NCBI GenBank assembly: GCA_017473335.1
Contig: JAFULN010000064.1
Coordinates: forward strand, 1-64,000
Source: Erysipelotrichaceae bacterium
Lineage (GTDB): Bacteria; Bacillota_I; Bacilli_A; Erysipelotrichales; Erysipelotrichaceae
Length of the DNA: 64,000 nt
Reading direction: 5' to 3'
Positions 49,923-58,135 of this stretch are shown piece after piece. Below the pieces are notes generated by a model, which worked only from the letters and a program-made list of their open reading frames with translations, was not told where the DNA came from and did no database searches. Numbering within the stretch: the stretch's first letter is position 1; each line of letters begins with the position of its first letter. A program made the position numbers and the translations under genes.

Positions 49923-51017
49923 ATGCGTATCATTATGGCTGCAGGAGGCACAGGCGGACACATTTATCCAGCAACTGCTTTGGCTGATGCAATTAAAAAA
50001 GAAATCAATGACTCAGAGGTTATTTTTGTAGGTTCAAGTACACGTATGGAATCCACAGAGATTCCTAAGTGTGGATATAAATTTGTAGGATTGAATATGG
50101 GAGCTGTCAGCGGCAGTATCATTAAGAAGATTCAAATGATTCTGGCAATGGGTTCTGCAACTTCTCAGTGCATTCAGCTGATGAAAGAATTTCGTCCGGA
50201 TGCTGTCGTTGGATTTGGTAATTATTTAAGTGTTCCTGTTGTTTTAGCTGCTGCAAAGATGAAAGTGAAAATTATGCTTCATGAACAGAATTCTTACGCA
50301 GGGAAGGCAAATCGTTTTTTAGCTCGTTTTGCTGATGCTGTAGTAGGATGCTACAATGAGAATCTGAATGAATTTCCAAAAGAAAAAACAAGGATTTTAG
50401 GCAATCCTCGTGCGAGTGTTGCTGCACAGGTAAAAAAGAATCCTGAAGTACTGAAAGAATTAGGTCTTGATCCACATAAACCTTTAGTGGTCATTGTTAT
50501 GGGATCACTAGGTTCTCAAAGTGTGAATAAAGTGATGAAAGAAGCGCTGAAAAAACTGCTTGGAAAAGATTATCAGGTGCTGTATGTAACAGGTAAGAAT
50601 AATTATGATGAGTTTATTAAAGAATGTCCATCAGAAAAGAATGTTTTTGTTACACCTTATATTCAGGGGGCAGAAGTAATGAAGCAGGCTGATTTGTGTG
50701 TTGTCCGCGGGGGAGCTACAACTGCTGCAGAAATTACTGCAATGGGAATGCCATCTATTATGATTCCTAGCCCATATGTACCAAATAATCATCAAGTGAA
50801 AAACGCTCAGGCACTTGAAAAAATCAATGCATCAATCATGATTGAAGAAAAAGATTTGACAGCAGACTTGATTGCAGATAAAATTGACTGCTGCATGAAA
50901 GATGCACTTTTAAGAGAAACAATGTCTGTTAACACAAAGAAACTAGGTTTTCCCAATGCCAGTGACGATATTATTTCATGGCTGAAGGAACTGATGGGGG
51001 ATTCATGGAAAAATTAG
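49923..51017 (+). CDS. murG: UDP-GlcNAc:lipid I N-acetylglucosaminyltransferase
   Basis: Membrane-associated GT28 enzyme that adds GlcNAc to lipid I to make lipid II on the cytoplasmic face. The 364-residue protein begins MRIIMAAGGTGGHIYPATAL and has VRGGATTAAEITAMGMPSIMIPSP in the nucleotide-sugar domain. GGAGTGAT precedes the ATG, and an upstream GTG lies in that ribosome site. It overlaps murB by 13 bases. Confidence 0.96.
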   Translation: MRIIMAAGGTGGHIYPATALADAIKKEINDSEVIFVGSSTRMESTEIPKCGYKFVGLNMGAVSGSIIKKIQMILAMGSATSQCIQLMKEFRPDAVVGFGNYLSVPVVLAAAKMKVKIMLHEQNSYAGKANRFLARFADAVVGCYNENLNEFPKEKTRILGNPRASVAAQVKKNPEVLKELGLDPHKPLVVIVMGSLGSQSVNKVMKEALKKLLGKDYQVLYVTGKNNYDEFIKECPSEKNVFVTPYIQGAEVMKQADLCVVRGGATTAAEITAMGMPSIMIPSPYVPNNHQVKNAQALEKINASIMIEEKDLTADLIADKIDCCMKDALLRETMSVNTKKLGFPNASDDIISWLKELMGDSWKN

Positions 51018-51901
51018 CAAAAGAATTGTCGCAGTATGGACAGGTAGCTGAGAATGTTTCATTCCGTACCATGACAACACTGCGTATTGGAGGGAATGCA
51101 CGTATTGTCGTGTATCCGAAAAATATATTGGCACTGACTCAGGTGATTCGTGAAATCAAAGAGGCTGGTGCACCTTTTAAAGTAATTGGAAAAGGGTCAA
51201 ATCTGCTTTGTTCAGATAATGATTTCAATGGCGTTGTGATTCGTTTGGATCGTTCATTTACTGAGCATTATTTTGATCATGACATCTGTTATGCTGAAGC
51301 AGGATGTTCGATTATTGCACTGGCATATGAGGCAATGAAAAACTCACTGAGTGGACTTGAGTTTGCCAGTGGAATACCTGCAACGGTTGGTGGCGTCACA
51401 TTTATGAATGCGGGTGCTTACAAAAGCAATATGGCTGATGTACTTCAGGAAGTGTTTGTTTACCGCGATGGTCAGCTGGTATGGATGGATGCAGAAGATT
51501 GCGAGTTTGGCTATCGTACTAGTGTGTTTCAAAAACATCGTGACTGGATCATTCTTGCGGTTAAGATTAAACTGTCAGCTGGAGTTGAAGAACAGATTCG
51601 CGCATTGATGGATCAGCGTCGAGCAAGACGTATAGCATCTCAGCCTCTTGAACATCCTAGTGCTGGAAGTGTGTTCCGTAATCCAGAAGGACGTGCTGCC
51701 TGGCAGTATATTGAAGACATTGGTTATCGTGGAAAGTCTGTTGGAGGAGCCTGTGTCTCAGAAAAACATGTCAATTTCATTGTGAACAAAGGCAATGCAA
51801 AAGCAAGTGATTTTATGCAGTTAGTTGTTGAAATTCAGCAGAAGGTGAAAGAACAGTTTGATGTTGAACTGCATATGGAAGTGGAGAAATTCAATTGGTA
51901 G
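51005..51901 (+). CDS. murB: UDP-N-acetylenolpyruvoylglucosamine reductase
   Basis: FAD-dependent reductase that completes UDP-MurNAc synthesis. The 298-residue protein has FRTMTTLRIGGNARIVVYP, VIGKGSNLLCSDNDFNGVVIRL (FAD loop), ASGIPATVGGVTFMNAGAYKSNM, and the type II HPSAGSVFRNPEG motif with the proton-donor Ser. ATG at 51005 lies inside the murG 3' end, after GGGGG. Its 3' end overlaps the divIB start. Confidence 0.95.
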   Translation: MEKLAKELSQYGQVAENVSFRTMTTLRIGGNARIVVYPKNILALTQVIREIKEAGAPFKVIGKGSNLLCSDNDFNGVVIRLDRSFTEHYFDHDICYAEAGCSIIALAYEAMKNSLSGLEFASGIPATVGGVTFMNAGAYKSNMADVLQEVFVYRDGQLVWMDAEDCEFGYRTSVFQKHRDWIILAVKIKLSAGVEEQIRALMDQRRARRIASQPLEHPSAGSVFRNPEGRAAWQYIEDIGYRGKSVGGACVSEKHVNFIVNKGNAKASDFMQLVVEIQQKVKEQFDVELHMEVEKFNW

Positions 51902-52728
51902 GCAATAAGAAGAAAAAAGAGAATCAGAGTACAGTGGATGAAGTTTTTGAAAAGCATCGTTCAGATGTACGCAGAAATCGTTTTCTCACCAATAAGGTGA
52001 AGGTTTTTGTGATGGCTGTATTTACTGGTTTTGTTCTGATTACATTCGGGTTTTTGTTGAGTCCAGCATCTAAAGTTCGTGGATTTGATATTGAGGGAAA
52101 TTATTTTCTTCATGAAGATGACGTATTAGAGTTATCTGGAATCAGCAGTGAATCACGTTATTTGTTTGTGTTTGATTCAGTTGCTGAAAATCGTCTTTTA
52201 TCCAGTCCATTGATTCAAAGTGCACAAGTAAGTGTAAGGAATGATGGAACAGTAGATATCGTTATTGAGGAGAAAGTGATTCTTGGCTATCGTTATAAAA
52301 CATATCCTGAACTGGTGTTTCAAGATGGAACACTGATGGAGCTTAGCAATGATTATTCATATCTGTATTCACAGATCCCTTTGATTGTAGGTTTTAATGA
52401 AGAGATGGGTGATTTTGCGAAAGCGTTTGAGAATATTCCTCAAAAACGTATTGCATCTATCTCTGAAATACATCGCTATGCTTATTCCTATGATCCAAAT
52501 GGATTGGAATTTGTTATGAAAGATGGAAATCGTTTCTTTGCAAGTTTTTACAGTGTTGATGTGATTAATCAGTACAATGGAGTGGCTTCTGCATTGACAG
52601 AAAAAAAAGTATGTTTATATGCTGATGAAAATTCAGGAAATGTATATAAATCACTATGTCCTGAAGAACAAGCAGCACTGGAAGCAGAGAATTTAGAAAA
52701 TCCTGAAGAAGATGACGAAGAATCGTAG
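51895..52728 (+). CDS. divIB: Cell-division protein DivIB/FtsQ
   Basis: Bitopic division protein that links with FtsL and DivIC. The 277-residue protein has a basic cytoplasmic N-terminus, one membrane helix (about 38-58), and an outside POTRA/FtsQ domain starting VRGFDIEGNYFLHEDDVLELSGI. It ends in an acidic tail (EDDEES). A TTG start is chosen: it overlaps the murB stop and lies eight bases after GTGGAG. The operon ends without ftsA or ftsZ. Confidence 0.85.
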   Translation: MVGNKKKKENQSTVDEVFEKHRSDVRRNRFLTNKVKVFVMAVFTGFVLITFGFLLSPASKVRGFDIEGNYFLHEDDVLELSGISSESRYLFVFDSVAENRLLSSPLIQSAQVSVRNDGTVDIVIEEKVILGYRYKTYPELVFQDGTLMELSNDYSYLYSQIPLIVGFNEEMGDFAKAFENIPQKRIASISEIHRYAYSYDPNGLEFVMKDGNRFFASFYSVDVINQYNGVASALTEKKVCLYADENSGNVYKSLCPEEQAALEAENLENPEEDDEES

Positions 52729-52775
52729 ATAACACGATAAATTGGTGAAAAAGATTTCACAATACCGGAAATTGT

Positions 52776-52804
52776 TTGAAAAAAGATAGGTATTTTAATA
52801 TAAT
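52776..52804 (+). promoter_or_regulatory. Strong promoter of the Asp23-fakA pair
   Basis: TTGAAA (52776-52781), exact 17-bp spacer, TATAAT (52799-52804), one of the best matches to consensus in the window. Confidence 0.7.
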
Positions 52805-52827
52805 GATATAAGCGAAGGAGGCTAACT

Positions 52828-53187
52828 ATGGCTATTGAGAGAGTTACAGGTTTAGGAAATATCAACATCTCCCAGGAGGCTATCGCGACACTTACTGGCG
52901 GTGTTGTCAGCGAGTGCTATGGTGTTGTCGGTATGGCATCACAGAAAGTTTTCAAGGACGGCATTGCCGAACTTCTGAAGAAGGAAAACTATGCGAAAGG
53001 GGTCGTTGTCCGCAATGGTGAAAACGGCCTTGAACTGGATCTATATATTATCATCAGCTTTGGAGTAAAAATCTCTGAAGTCGTAATGGAAGTACAAAAG
53101 AAAGTAAAATACGTTCTGGAAAAAACATTGGAACTGGATCAGGTTCTGGTGAATGTTTATGTACAGGGTGTTAAAGTTGTTGACTAA
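52828..53187 (+). CDS. Asp23/Gls24-family protein (YloU)
   Basis: A 119-residue soluble protein of the Asp23/Gls24 (DUF322) family: NINISQEAIATLTGGVVSECYGVVGMAS at the N-terminus and VSEVVMEVQKKVKYVLEKTL towards the end. Family members are linked to envelope stress and lipid metabolism. Its place directly before fakA matches the yloU-yloV pair of Bacillus. AAGGAGG precedes the ATG, with a strong promoter upstream. Confidence 0.92.
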   Translation: MAIERVTGLGNINISQEAIATLTGGVVSECYGVVGMASQKVFKDGIAELLKKENYAKGVVVRNGENGLELDLYIIISFGVKISEVVMEVQKKVKYVLEKTLELDQVLVNVYVQGVKVVD

Positions 53188-53198
53188 TTGGTGAAATC

Positions 53199-54818
53199 AT
53201 GAAGAGCATTAATGGTCAGTTATTTAAGCAGATGCTTCAGAGCGGTGCTGCAAATTTGAGTAATCATCATGCAGAAATTGATGCACTGAACGTCTTTCCA
53301 GTACCTGATGGAGACACAGGTACAAATATGTCCATGACATTTACTTCCGGTGTCAAGGATGCGCTTGCGGCATGTTCGGATGAAATTCCGGTGATTGCCA
53401 AGGCATTGTCAAAAGGACTTTTGATGGGTGCCAGAGGGAACTCTGGGGTTATCACATCACAGATTTTCCGTGGTGTATATCAATCCATTGATTCCAAGCA
53501 GACATTAAGTGCAGCTGATTTGGCTGCAGCTTTCGCTAAGGGTTCTGAAGTTGCCTATAAGGCAGTTATGAAGCCTGTTGAAGGTACGATTTTAACAGTT
53601 ATTCGTGAATCAAGCTACTATGCAGAACATCTGGTAAATCCACATGAAATGGAAGTAGAAGAATGGTTCAAGACATTTATTGAATATGCAAAAGAATCAC
53701 TGAATACAACTCCTGATTTACTTCCTGTTTTGAAGGAAGTTGGTGTTGTTGACTCAGGTGGTGCAGGTTTGATTGTTATCCTGGAAGGGATGTACTCAGC
53801 ACTGCTTGGCAATGTGATTGTTGCGCAGGAATCTGACAACGCTGCTTCTGCTGCTGCAATGGATGTTGAAAACGATGAATTTGGTTACTGTACAGAATTT
53901 ATTCTGCGTTTAACTGAAAACGGCATGGCAGCATTTACAGAAGACAAGCTGAAGAGAAAACTGTCTCAGATTGGTGAATCTATTGTTGTTGTTCAGGATG
54001 AAGAACTTGTGAAGGTTCATGTACATACTCTGACTCCAGGGGAAGCATTGAATCTGGCTCAGCGTTACGGTGAATTCATTAAACTGAAAATTGAAAACAT
54101 GCAGGAACAGCACAGCACACTGCAGCAGGAAGCTGTACCAGCTGCTGAAGAAGCACCTGCAAAGGAATATGCACTGATTGCAGTAGCTGCTGGTGAAGGA
54201 TTAACTGAACTGTTCAAGGAATATCGCTGTGATGTTGTTATTTCTGGCGGACAGACAATGAACCCATCTACTGAAGATTTTGTTGCAGCTGTTCGTAAGC
54301 TGAACGCAAAGCATATCCTGATTCTGCCAAACAACTCTAACATCATTCTGGCTGCACAGCAGGCAGCTGATGTACTGGATGACAGAGACATTCATGTACT
54401 TCCATCAAAGTCAATTCCTCAGGGATTGAGTGCATGCATTATGTTCAACCCTGAAACAGATGTTGAATCAAACATTGAAGAAATGACAGAAGCAATTAAG
54501 CATGTGAAGACTGGTCAGGTTACTTATGCAATTAAGGATACAACATATGAAGGCCTAGAAATTAAGGAAGGCGACTACATGGGGATGTTTGAAAAGAGCA
54601 TCATCGTAGCTGTTCCTGATAAGATGCAGGCTGTCAAAGCACTTGTTGATCAGATGATTGACGAAGACTCAGAAATTGTTACTGTTGTAGCTGGGGAAGA
54701 TGCAACTGAAGAAGAGGTTGAAGAACTTGTTGCATATATTGAAGACAACTATGATGCAGAAGTTGATTTGCATCAGGGAGATCAGCCTGTATACAGCTTT
54801 GTATTAGGTGTTGAATAA
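53199..54818 (+). CDS. fakA: Fatty acid kinase catalytic subunit FakA (YloV)
   Basis: ATP-binding subunit that, with a FakB fatty-acid carrier, phosphorylates exogenous fatty acids for phospholipid synthesis. The 539-residue protein has an N-terminal DAK2/DhaL domain (about 8-200; NVFPVPDGDTGTNM with the Mg-binding Asp residues, MGARGNSGVITSQIFRG), a middle domain, and a C-terminal DAK-like domain with VVISGGQTMNPSTEDFVAAV. It lies 11 bases after the Asp23 gene. No fakB is in the window. Confidence 0.94.
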   Translation: MKSINGQLFKQMLQSGAANLSNHHAEIDALNVFPVPDGDTGTNMSMTFTSGVKDALAACSDEIPVIAKALSKGLLMGARGNSGVITSQIFRGVYQSIDSKQTLSAADLAAAFAKGSEVAYKAVMKPVEGTILTVIRESSYYAEHLVNPHEMEVEEWFKTFIEYAKESLNTTPDLLPVLKEVGVVDSGGAGLIVILEGMYSALLGNVIVAQESDNAASAAAMDVENDEFGYCTEFILRLTENGMAAFTEDKLKRKLSQIGESIVVVQDEELVKVHVHTLTPGEALNLAQRYGEFIKLKIENMQEQHSTLQQEAVPAAEEAPAKEYALIAVAAGEGLTELFKEYRCDVVISGGQTMNPSTEDFVAAVRKLNAKHILILPNNSNIILAAQQAADVLDDRDIHVLPSKSIPQGLSACIMFNPETDVESNIEEMTEAIKHVKTGQVTYAIKDTTYEGLEIKEGDYMGMFEKSIIVAVPDKMQAVKALVDQMIDEDSEIVTVVAGEDATEEEVEELVAYIEDNYDAEVDLHQGDQPVYSFVLGVE

Positions 54819-54826
54819 CAAAGATG

Positions 54827-54852
54827 AAAAACTGCGATATCGCAGTTTTTTT
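54827..54852 (+). terminator. Terminator of fakA
   Basis: AAAAACTGCG/CGCAGTTTTT, 10-bp stem with an ATAT loop and a long T run. Confidence 0.9.
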
Positions 54853-54887
54853 ATTTAATAGAAAAGTTCTATCAGAACGATGAAAAG

Positions 54888-54930
54888 AGTTAAGATTTAA
54901 CTTGAAAATAAATATAGTTTATCATATATA
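54888..54930 (+). promoter_or_regulatory. Promoter of candidate small RNA 1 with overlapping inverted repeat
   Basis: TTGAAA (54902-54907), 17-bp spacer, TATATA (54925-54930). The inverted repeat AGTTAA-GAT-TTAACT (54888-54902) abuts the -35 and may be an operator. The predicted start of transcription is near 54937. Confidence 0.5.
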
Positions 54931-54936
54931 TGTGTC

Positions 54937-55020
54937 AAGAAGAAGTATTTAGTAGTTGAAGCAGTTTGTAGTAAAACTGAATGAATTCAATCAGTTAAAT
55001 GCTTCTTCTTTTTCTTTCTA
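54937..55020 (+). ncRNA. Candidate small RNA 1
   Basis: A 14-bp outer stem, AAGAAGAAGTATTT (54937-54950) with AAATGCTTCTTCTT (54997-55010), starts at the predicted transcription start and ends in TTTCTTT, so the outer stem acts as its own terminator. Inside, AAACTG (54974-54979) can pair with CAGTTT (54962-54967), while overlapping AACTGA (54975-54980) can pair with TCAGTT (54991-54996); the two pairings exclude each other. No start codon with a ribosome site is seen. A related copy lies 510 bp downstream. It does not match a small RNA I know. Confidence 0.45.
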
Positions 55021-55430
55021 AAGGATTATTTCATGAAAACAGATAATTGTTAGTGGTATCATATGTGATCACACGAAGAGGATGCGGATACATCGATATG
55101 ATCTAAAGTAAACAAACAGGAATCATTTCAACCTGTGCAGGACTTATACCACTAGAAGATGATGTACTTAAAGACAGGATGAACTTGGAATGATTTCAAC
55201 CATCATTATTCTTTCAACAAATCGACTTCGCCAAAAGGCTTACAAGCAGCAAGAACAGATGATTGAAAGATACAGAACAGGTTATAGCTAAACGTTATGA
55301 AAGTCACTAACTTGTAAAAAAATAATTTTAATAATGATGTATATACAAGATAAATCAATTGTAAATGCATTTTCAATGAAGCATAAACCAGTCTTATAAG
55401 ACAAGTCTTTATCTAAAATTATATTTAAAT
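55021..55430. other. Gene-free stretch between the two small RNA candidates
   Basis: No gene is recognised. Short open frames interrupted by stops look like decayed coding sequence. A 15-base direct repeat with one mismatch, GGAATCATTTCAACC (55119-55133) and GGAATGATTTCAACC (55187-55201), is present, as is a 12-bp palindrome GTCTTATAAGAC (55391-55402). A 33-codon frame at 55190-55291 has a weak ribosome site and cannot be supported as a gene. Confidence 0.4.
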
Positions 55431-55445
55431 TATGATATATGTGTT

Positions 55446-55525
55446 TAAAGAAGCATTTGGGATGTGAAGTTTGTATTTGTTATAGAATGCGATATTTCAA
55501 AGTACTAAATGTTTTTTTCTTTCTC
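55446..55525 (+). ncRNA. Candidate small RNA 2, diverged copy of the first
   Basis: ATATATGTGT precedes both elements, followed here by AAAGAAGCATTT (55447-55458), which pairs with AAATGTTTTTTT (55507-55518) in a 12-bp stem with two G-U pairs. The tail TTTTTCTTTCT is identical in 11 bases to the tail of copy 1. Interior landmarks (GTGAAG, TTTGTA, GAATG, CAA, AGT) recur in order. A TATGAT (55431-55436) could be its -10, but the -35 is poor. It may be a decaying paralogue. Confidence 0.35.
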
Positions 55526-55550
55526 ATTGTTACTAATAGGAGGCAAGTGA

Positions 55551-55574
55551 ATGAATATACTGAATATGAGGTGA
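55551..55574 (+). CDS. Possible 7-codon leader peptide
   Basis: AGGAGG (55538-55543) is seven bases before an ATG that opens MNILNMR and stops at TGA (55572-55574), inside GAGGTGAG, the ribosome site of the next gene. The perfect ribosome site is otherwise unused. It may be a leader open frame that couples translation, or a chance arrangement. Confidence 0.25.
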   Translation: MNILNMR

Positions 55575-55578
55575 GAAA

Positions 55579-56007
55579 ATGAGTCGCAGACAATTGCTTT
55601 TGGGATGTACTGTTGTGATTTCCGCTATTTATGCAGTGTTATTTTATGCAGTGTTTTCTGTTGGAGAAGATAGAAGTGAACCTGTGCTGCTTCAATCAAT
55701 CAATGAAAAGATAGATACACTTTATTGGCTTCAGGCTGGCGTTTTTAAAGAGAAAAGTTCATATGAACAGCTTCAGAAACAGTTATCTGATACAGGTTTT
55801 ACGGTTTACTGTATACCTAAAGATGAGTTGACAGTCGTTATTATAAATCCTTCAGCAAACATAGATGAATGGAATCTTGTAAAACAGAAAGCAGATGGTG
55901 CTGGGATTGATGTGATTGAGAAACAAGCATCCCTCAATGAAGTACAAGTTGAATTATGGAATAACAAGGAGATTGAAAAACTTTTAAAGGAGTTGGTAAA
56001 TGAATGA
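55579..56007 (+). CDS. Membrane-anchored SPOR-like protein (SpoIIB position)
   Basis: A 142-residue protein with one N-terminal membrane helix (about 7-27) and an outside domain of about 85 residues: LYWLQAGVFKEKSSYEQLQKQLSDTGFTVYCI resembles a SPOR domain (aromatic-x-QxGxF start). SPOR domains bind denuded glycan at the septum. In Bacillus, the SPOR protein SpoIIB is encoded just before maf-radC; here the gene overlaps radC by four bases, which supports an equivalent. Similarity is weak and the family call is an inference. Confidence 0.6.
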   Translation: MSRRQLLLGCTVVISAIYAVLFYAVFSVGEDRSEPVLLQSINEKIDTLYWLQAGVFKEKSSYEQLQKQLSDTGFTVYCIPKDELTVVIINPSANIDEWNLVKQKADGAGIDVIEKQASLNEVQVELWNNKEIEKLLKELVNE

Positions 56008-56672
56008 TTCAGAATATTCCAATCAGTGAAAGACCACGTGAAAAGGCACTTCAGCACGGTGTTGAGTCTTTATCAAACCGTGAATTGCTGGCAATATTAA
56101 TTCGTCATGGAACATCAGGAAATTCAGCGCTGGATATTGCGGACAGTTTACTAAAAGATGGACTATTGGCGTTGCTGAATTCTAGTTTGTCTGACCTTAC
56201 AAATATTAAAGGGATTAAACAAGTGAAGGCTCTTGAACTTTTGGCATGGTTTGAATTGTCTCAGCGTATCGCATACGAAAAGATGATTGAGAGTGATTCT
56301 TTATCTAATCCTGATGCGATAGTACATTGGTGCAGATTAAAATTAGGCAGTTTAAGTCAAGAGAATTTTCTGGTTATATTTTTGAATGTCAGAAATAAAG
56401 TGCTTGGTTACAAGGTGTTGTTTACAGGAACGGTTGACAGTGCGATAGTTCATCCTCGTGAAGTCTTTAAAGAAGCCATAAACGCTTCTTCCAGTAAGAT
56501 TCTTTTAGTACATAATCATCCTTCAGGTCATCTAGAACCTAGTCCTCAAGATCTTATGATTACGGATAATTTATGTTCAGCAGGAAAGATGATGAAAATA
56601 CCTGTTGTGGATCATTTGATTGTGAGTAATACAGATTATTTCAGTTTTAAGGAACATGGGATACTGGATTAG
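56004..56672 (+). CDS. radC: RadC-family JAB/MPN protein
   Basis: A 222-residue RadC-like protein with an N-terminal helix-hairpin-helix-like UPF0758 domain (RPREKALQHGVESLSNRELLAILIRHGT) and a C-terminal JAB metal site LLVHNHPSGHLEPSPQDL (His-x-His ... Asp). Despite the name, a direct DNA-repair role is not established. ATGA overlap with the preceding SPOR-like gene indicates coupling. Maf, usually adjacent, is absent. Confidence 0.92.
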   Translation: MIQNIPISERPREKALQHGVESLSNRELLAILIRHGTSGNSALDIADSLLKDGLLALLNSSLSDLTNIKGIKQVKALELLAWFELSQRIAYEKMIESDSLSNPDAIVHWCRLKLGSLSQENFLVIFLNVRNKVLGYKVLFTGTVDSAIVHPREVFKEAINASSSKILLVHNHPSGHLEPSPQDLMITDNLCSAGKMMKIPVVDHLIVSNTDYFSFKEHGILD

Positions 56673-56702
56673 ATTAAGTTCAAACTAATGTCAGGTGATG
56701 CC

Positions 56703-57440
56703 ATGAAAGCAAGAAAGAAAAAAACTGTATTGATATTCATACTTGTTTTTGGGATTCATGGCTTTTTTCTGTATCGTCCAATAATCAATGCATGTTTCAT
56801 GATAGCTTCTTTATTTAGGTTCAATTTAATCGAAAATCAGGCAGGCATAGAATGTGAAATTAACAATGCTGAGATAGATGCATTAAAAATAGAGAATACG
56901 GCATTGAAATCTCAATTGATGCATATTGATCAATTGATGGGTACTGCAGATAAACTGCAGCTTGAATGTGAGTATGCAAAAGTGCTTCTTCATAATCCTT
57001 ATTTGGGACAAATTGTCATTCAATCTGAATTGAATTTATATAAGCATCAGGCGGTTATATCCTCAGGAGGATATGTAGGGAAAATAGTTCAAACTATTGA
57101 CAGCTTGGCTCTTGTAGAGACATTGAAAAGCCCTGAATACACAGGAGGATTATCTGTTGTACTGATGAATGAAAACTTACAAATTCAAGCAGTTTTGAAT
57201 AGATATTATCAAGGGGCTTGTGAGGCAATCTTATTAGAGGAAGGTCCTGTTCCTTTGATTGGTATGTCAGTTTTAACGAGCCCATTATCCATTTATCCAT
57301 CTTTTGTGCCTGTAGGTGAAGTGATAGATGTGTTTACGGATGTTACAGGGACTCATGTAAAGATAGAGCTATCTGCAGTATCCTATGAAGGAATGAGAGT
57401 TTGTGTTGTCAAAAACAGCTCCCAGATACAAAAAGATTGA
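56703..57440 (+). CDS. mreC: Rod-shape-determining protein MreC, divergent
   Basis: A 245-residue bitopic protein: N-terminal membrane helix (about 7-28), a coiled coil (about 45-80), and an outside beta domain with VISSGGYVGKIVQTIDSLALVETL and MSVLTSPLSIYPSFVPVGEVIDV, which match the MreC core. MreC normally scaffolds elongation proteins under MreB; neither mreB nor mreD is adjacent here. The ATG at 56703 follows AGGTGA; an ATG 15 bases upstream has no ribosome site. Confidence 0.75.
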   Translation: MKARKKKTVLIFILVFGIHGFFLYRPIINACFMIASLFRFNLIENQAGIECEINNAEIDALKIENTALKSQLMHIDQLMGTADKLQLECEYAKVLLHNPYLGQIVIQSELNLYKHQAVISSGGYVGKIVQTIDSLALVETLKSPEYTGGLSVVLMNENLQIQAVLNRYYQGACEAILLEEGPVPLIGMSVLTSPLSIYPSFVPVGEVIDVFTDVTGTHVKIELSAVSYEGMRVCVVKNSSQIQKD

Positions 57441-57562
57441 AAAGTGCAGTTGCTTCGACATATTTCTCTGAATGATAATCTTATACTGAAAGTGAAATAC
57501 TTAATGATTTGATGAAGTAAGATTGATGCTGATTATGATGAGAATGTACTGGAGGTACAAAG

Positions 57563-58135
57563 ATGAATCAGAGGAAACAAATTCGTAAAAAAGTAGCTCA
57601 GTTAAGAAAAGAAGAGAATAGAAATACATCTTCAATTGTGAATTCCATTTATACATTAGTGCTTCTTTTGATGTGTTGTGCCGTTGTTGTTTTGGCAGAG
57701 AGAATTTATCAGGCAGGGGGATTTGAACCGGTTATTGCACAAATTAGTCAATGGTCTGATACGTTTAATCTAACACATCTCAGAGAGTGGCTATTTCTTG
57801 AAAAGTGGATGAACAATCAAACATTAGCTGTGTCAAGTACAACCTATCAGTTGATTGAGGGGCAATATTATGAGGCAGATTCCAATGAAGTGATTTCTTT
57901 AGACGATGGGATTGTGATTTACTGTGATGAACAGTCTTCTGGACAAGTTGTGATGATTCATCAAGATAATGGATTGATTGTCACTTATGGTCTATTGAAT
58001 GAAGTGTTTTGTAAAGAAGATGATCGAATTTTGAAAGGTACTTTAATTGGAAAGGTTGAAAATGAAGTGTATTTGGACTTTTCTTTTCAGGGAGTTTCAA
58101 TCAGCTATGAAGAGGCTATTTCCTTTGAACCTTAA
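57563..58135 (+). CDS. SpoIVFA-like membrane protein with degenerate M23 domain
   Basis: A 190-residue protein with a basic N-terminus, one membrane helix (about 28-50), and an outside domain resembling a lysostaphin-type (M23) beta fold without the zinc His/Asp ligands (QVVMIHQDNGLIVTYGLLNEVFCKEDDRILKGTLIGKV). This architecture and a 29-base overlap with a site-2 protease gene match SpoIVFA, which tethers and restrains SpoIVFB in sporulating Bacillota. The region before it (57441-57562) has no gene where mreD and minCD would lie in Bacillus. Confidence 0.7.
   Translation: MNQRKQIRKKVAQLRKEENRNTSSIVNSIYTLVLLLMCCAVVVLAERIYQAGGFEPVIAQISQWSDTFNLTHLREWLFLEKWMNNQTLAVSSTTYQLIEGQYYEADSNEVISLDDGIVIYCDEQSSGQVVMIHQDNGLIVTYGLLNEVFCKEDDRILKGTLIGKVENEVYLDFSFQGVSISYEEAISFEP

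Noticed and set aside
55190-55291. A 33-codon frame (starts MISTIIILSTNRLRQ)
   Set aside because: The ribosome site is weak, no family is recognised and it lies in a stretch that looks decayed. It is kept only as a note in the gap entry.
57441-57562. A degenerate mreD between mreC and the SpoIVFA-like gene
   Set aside because: The 122 bp show no hydrophobic reading frame and are too short to hold a recognisable relic.
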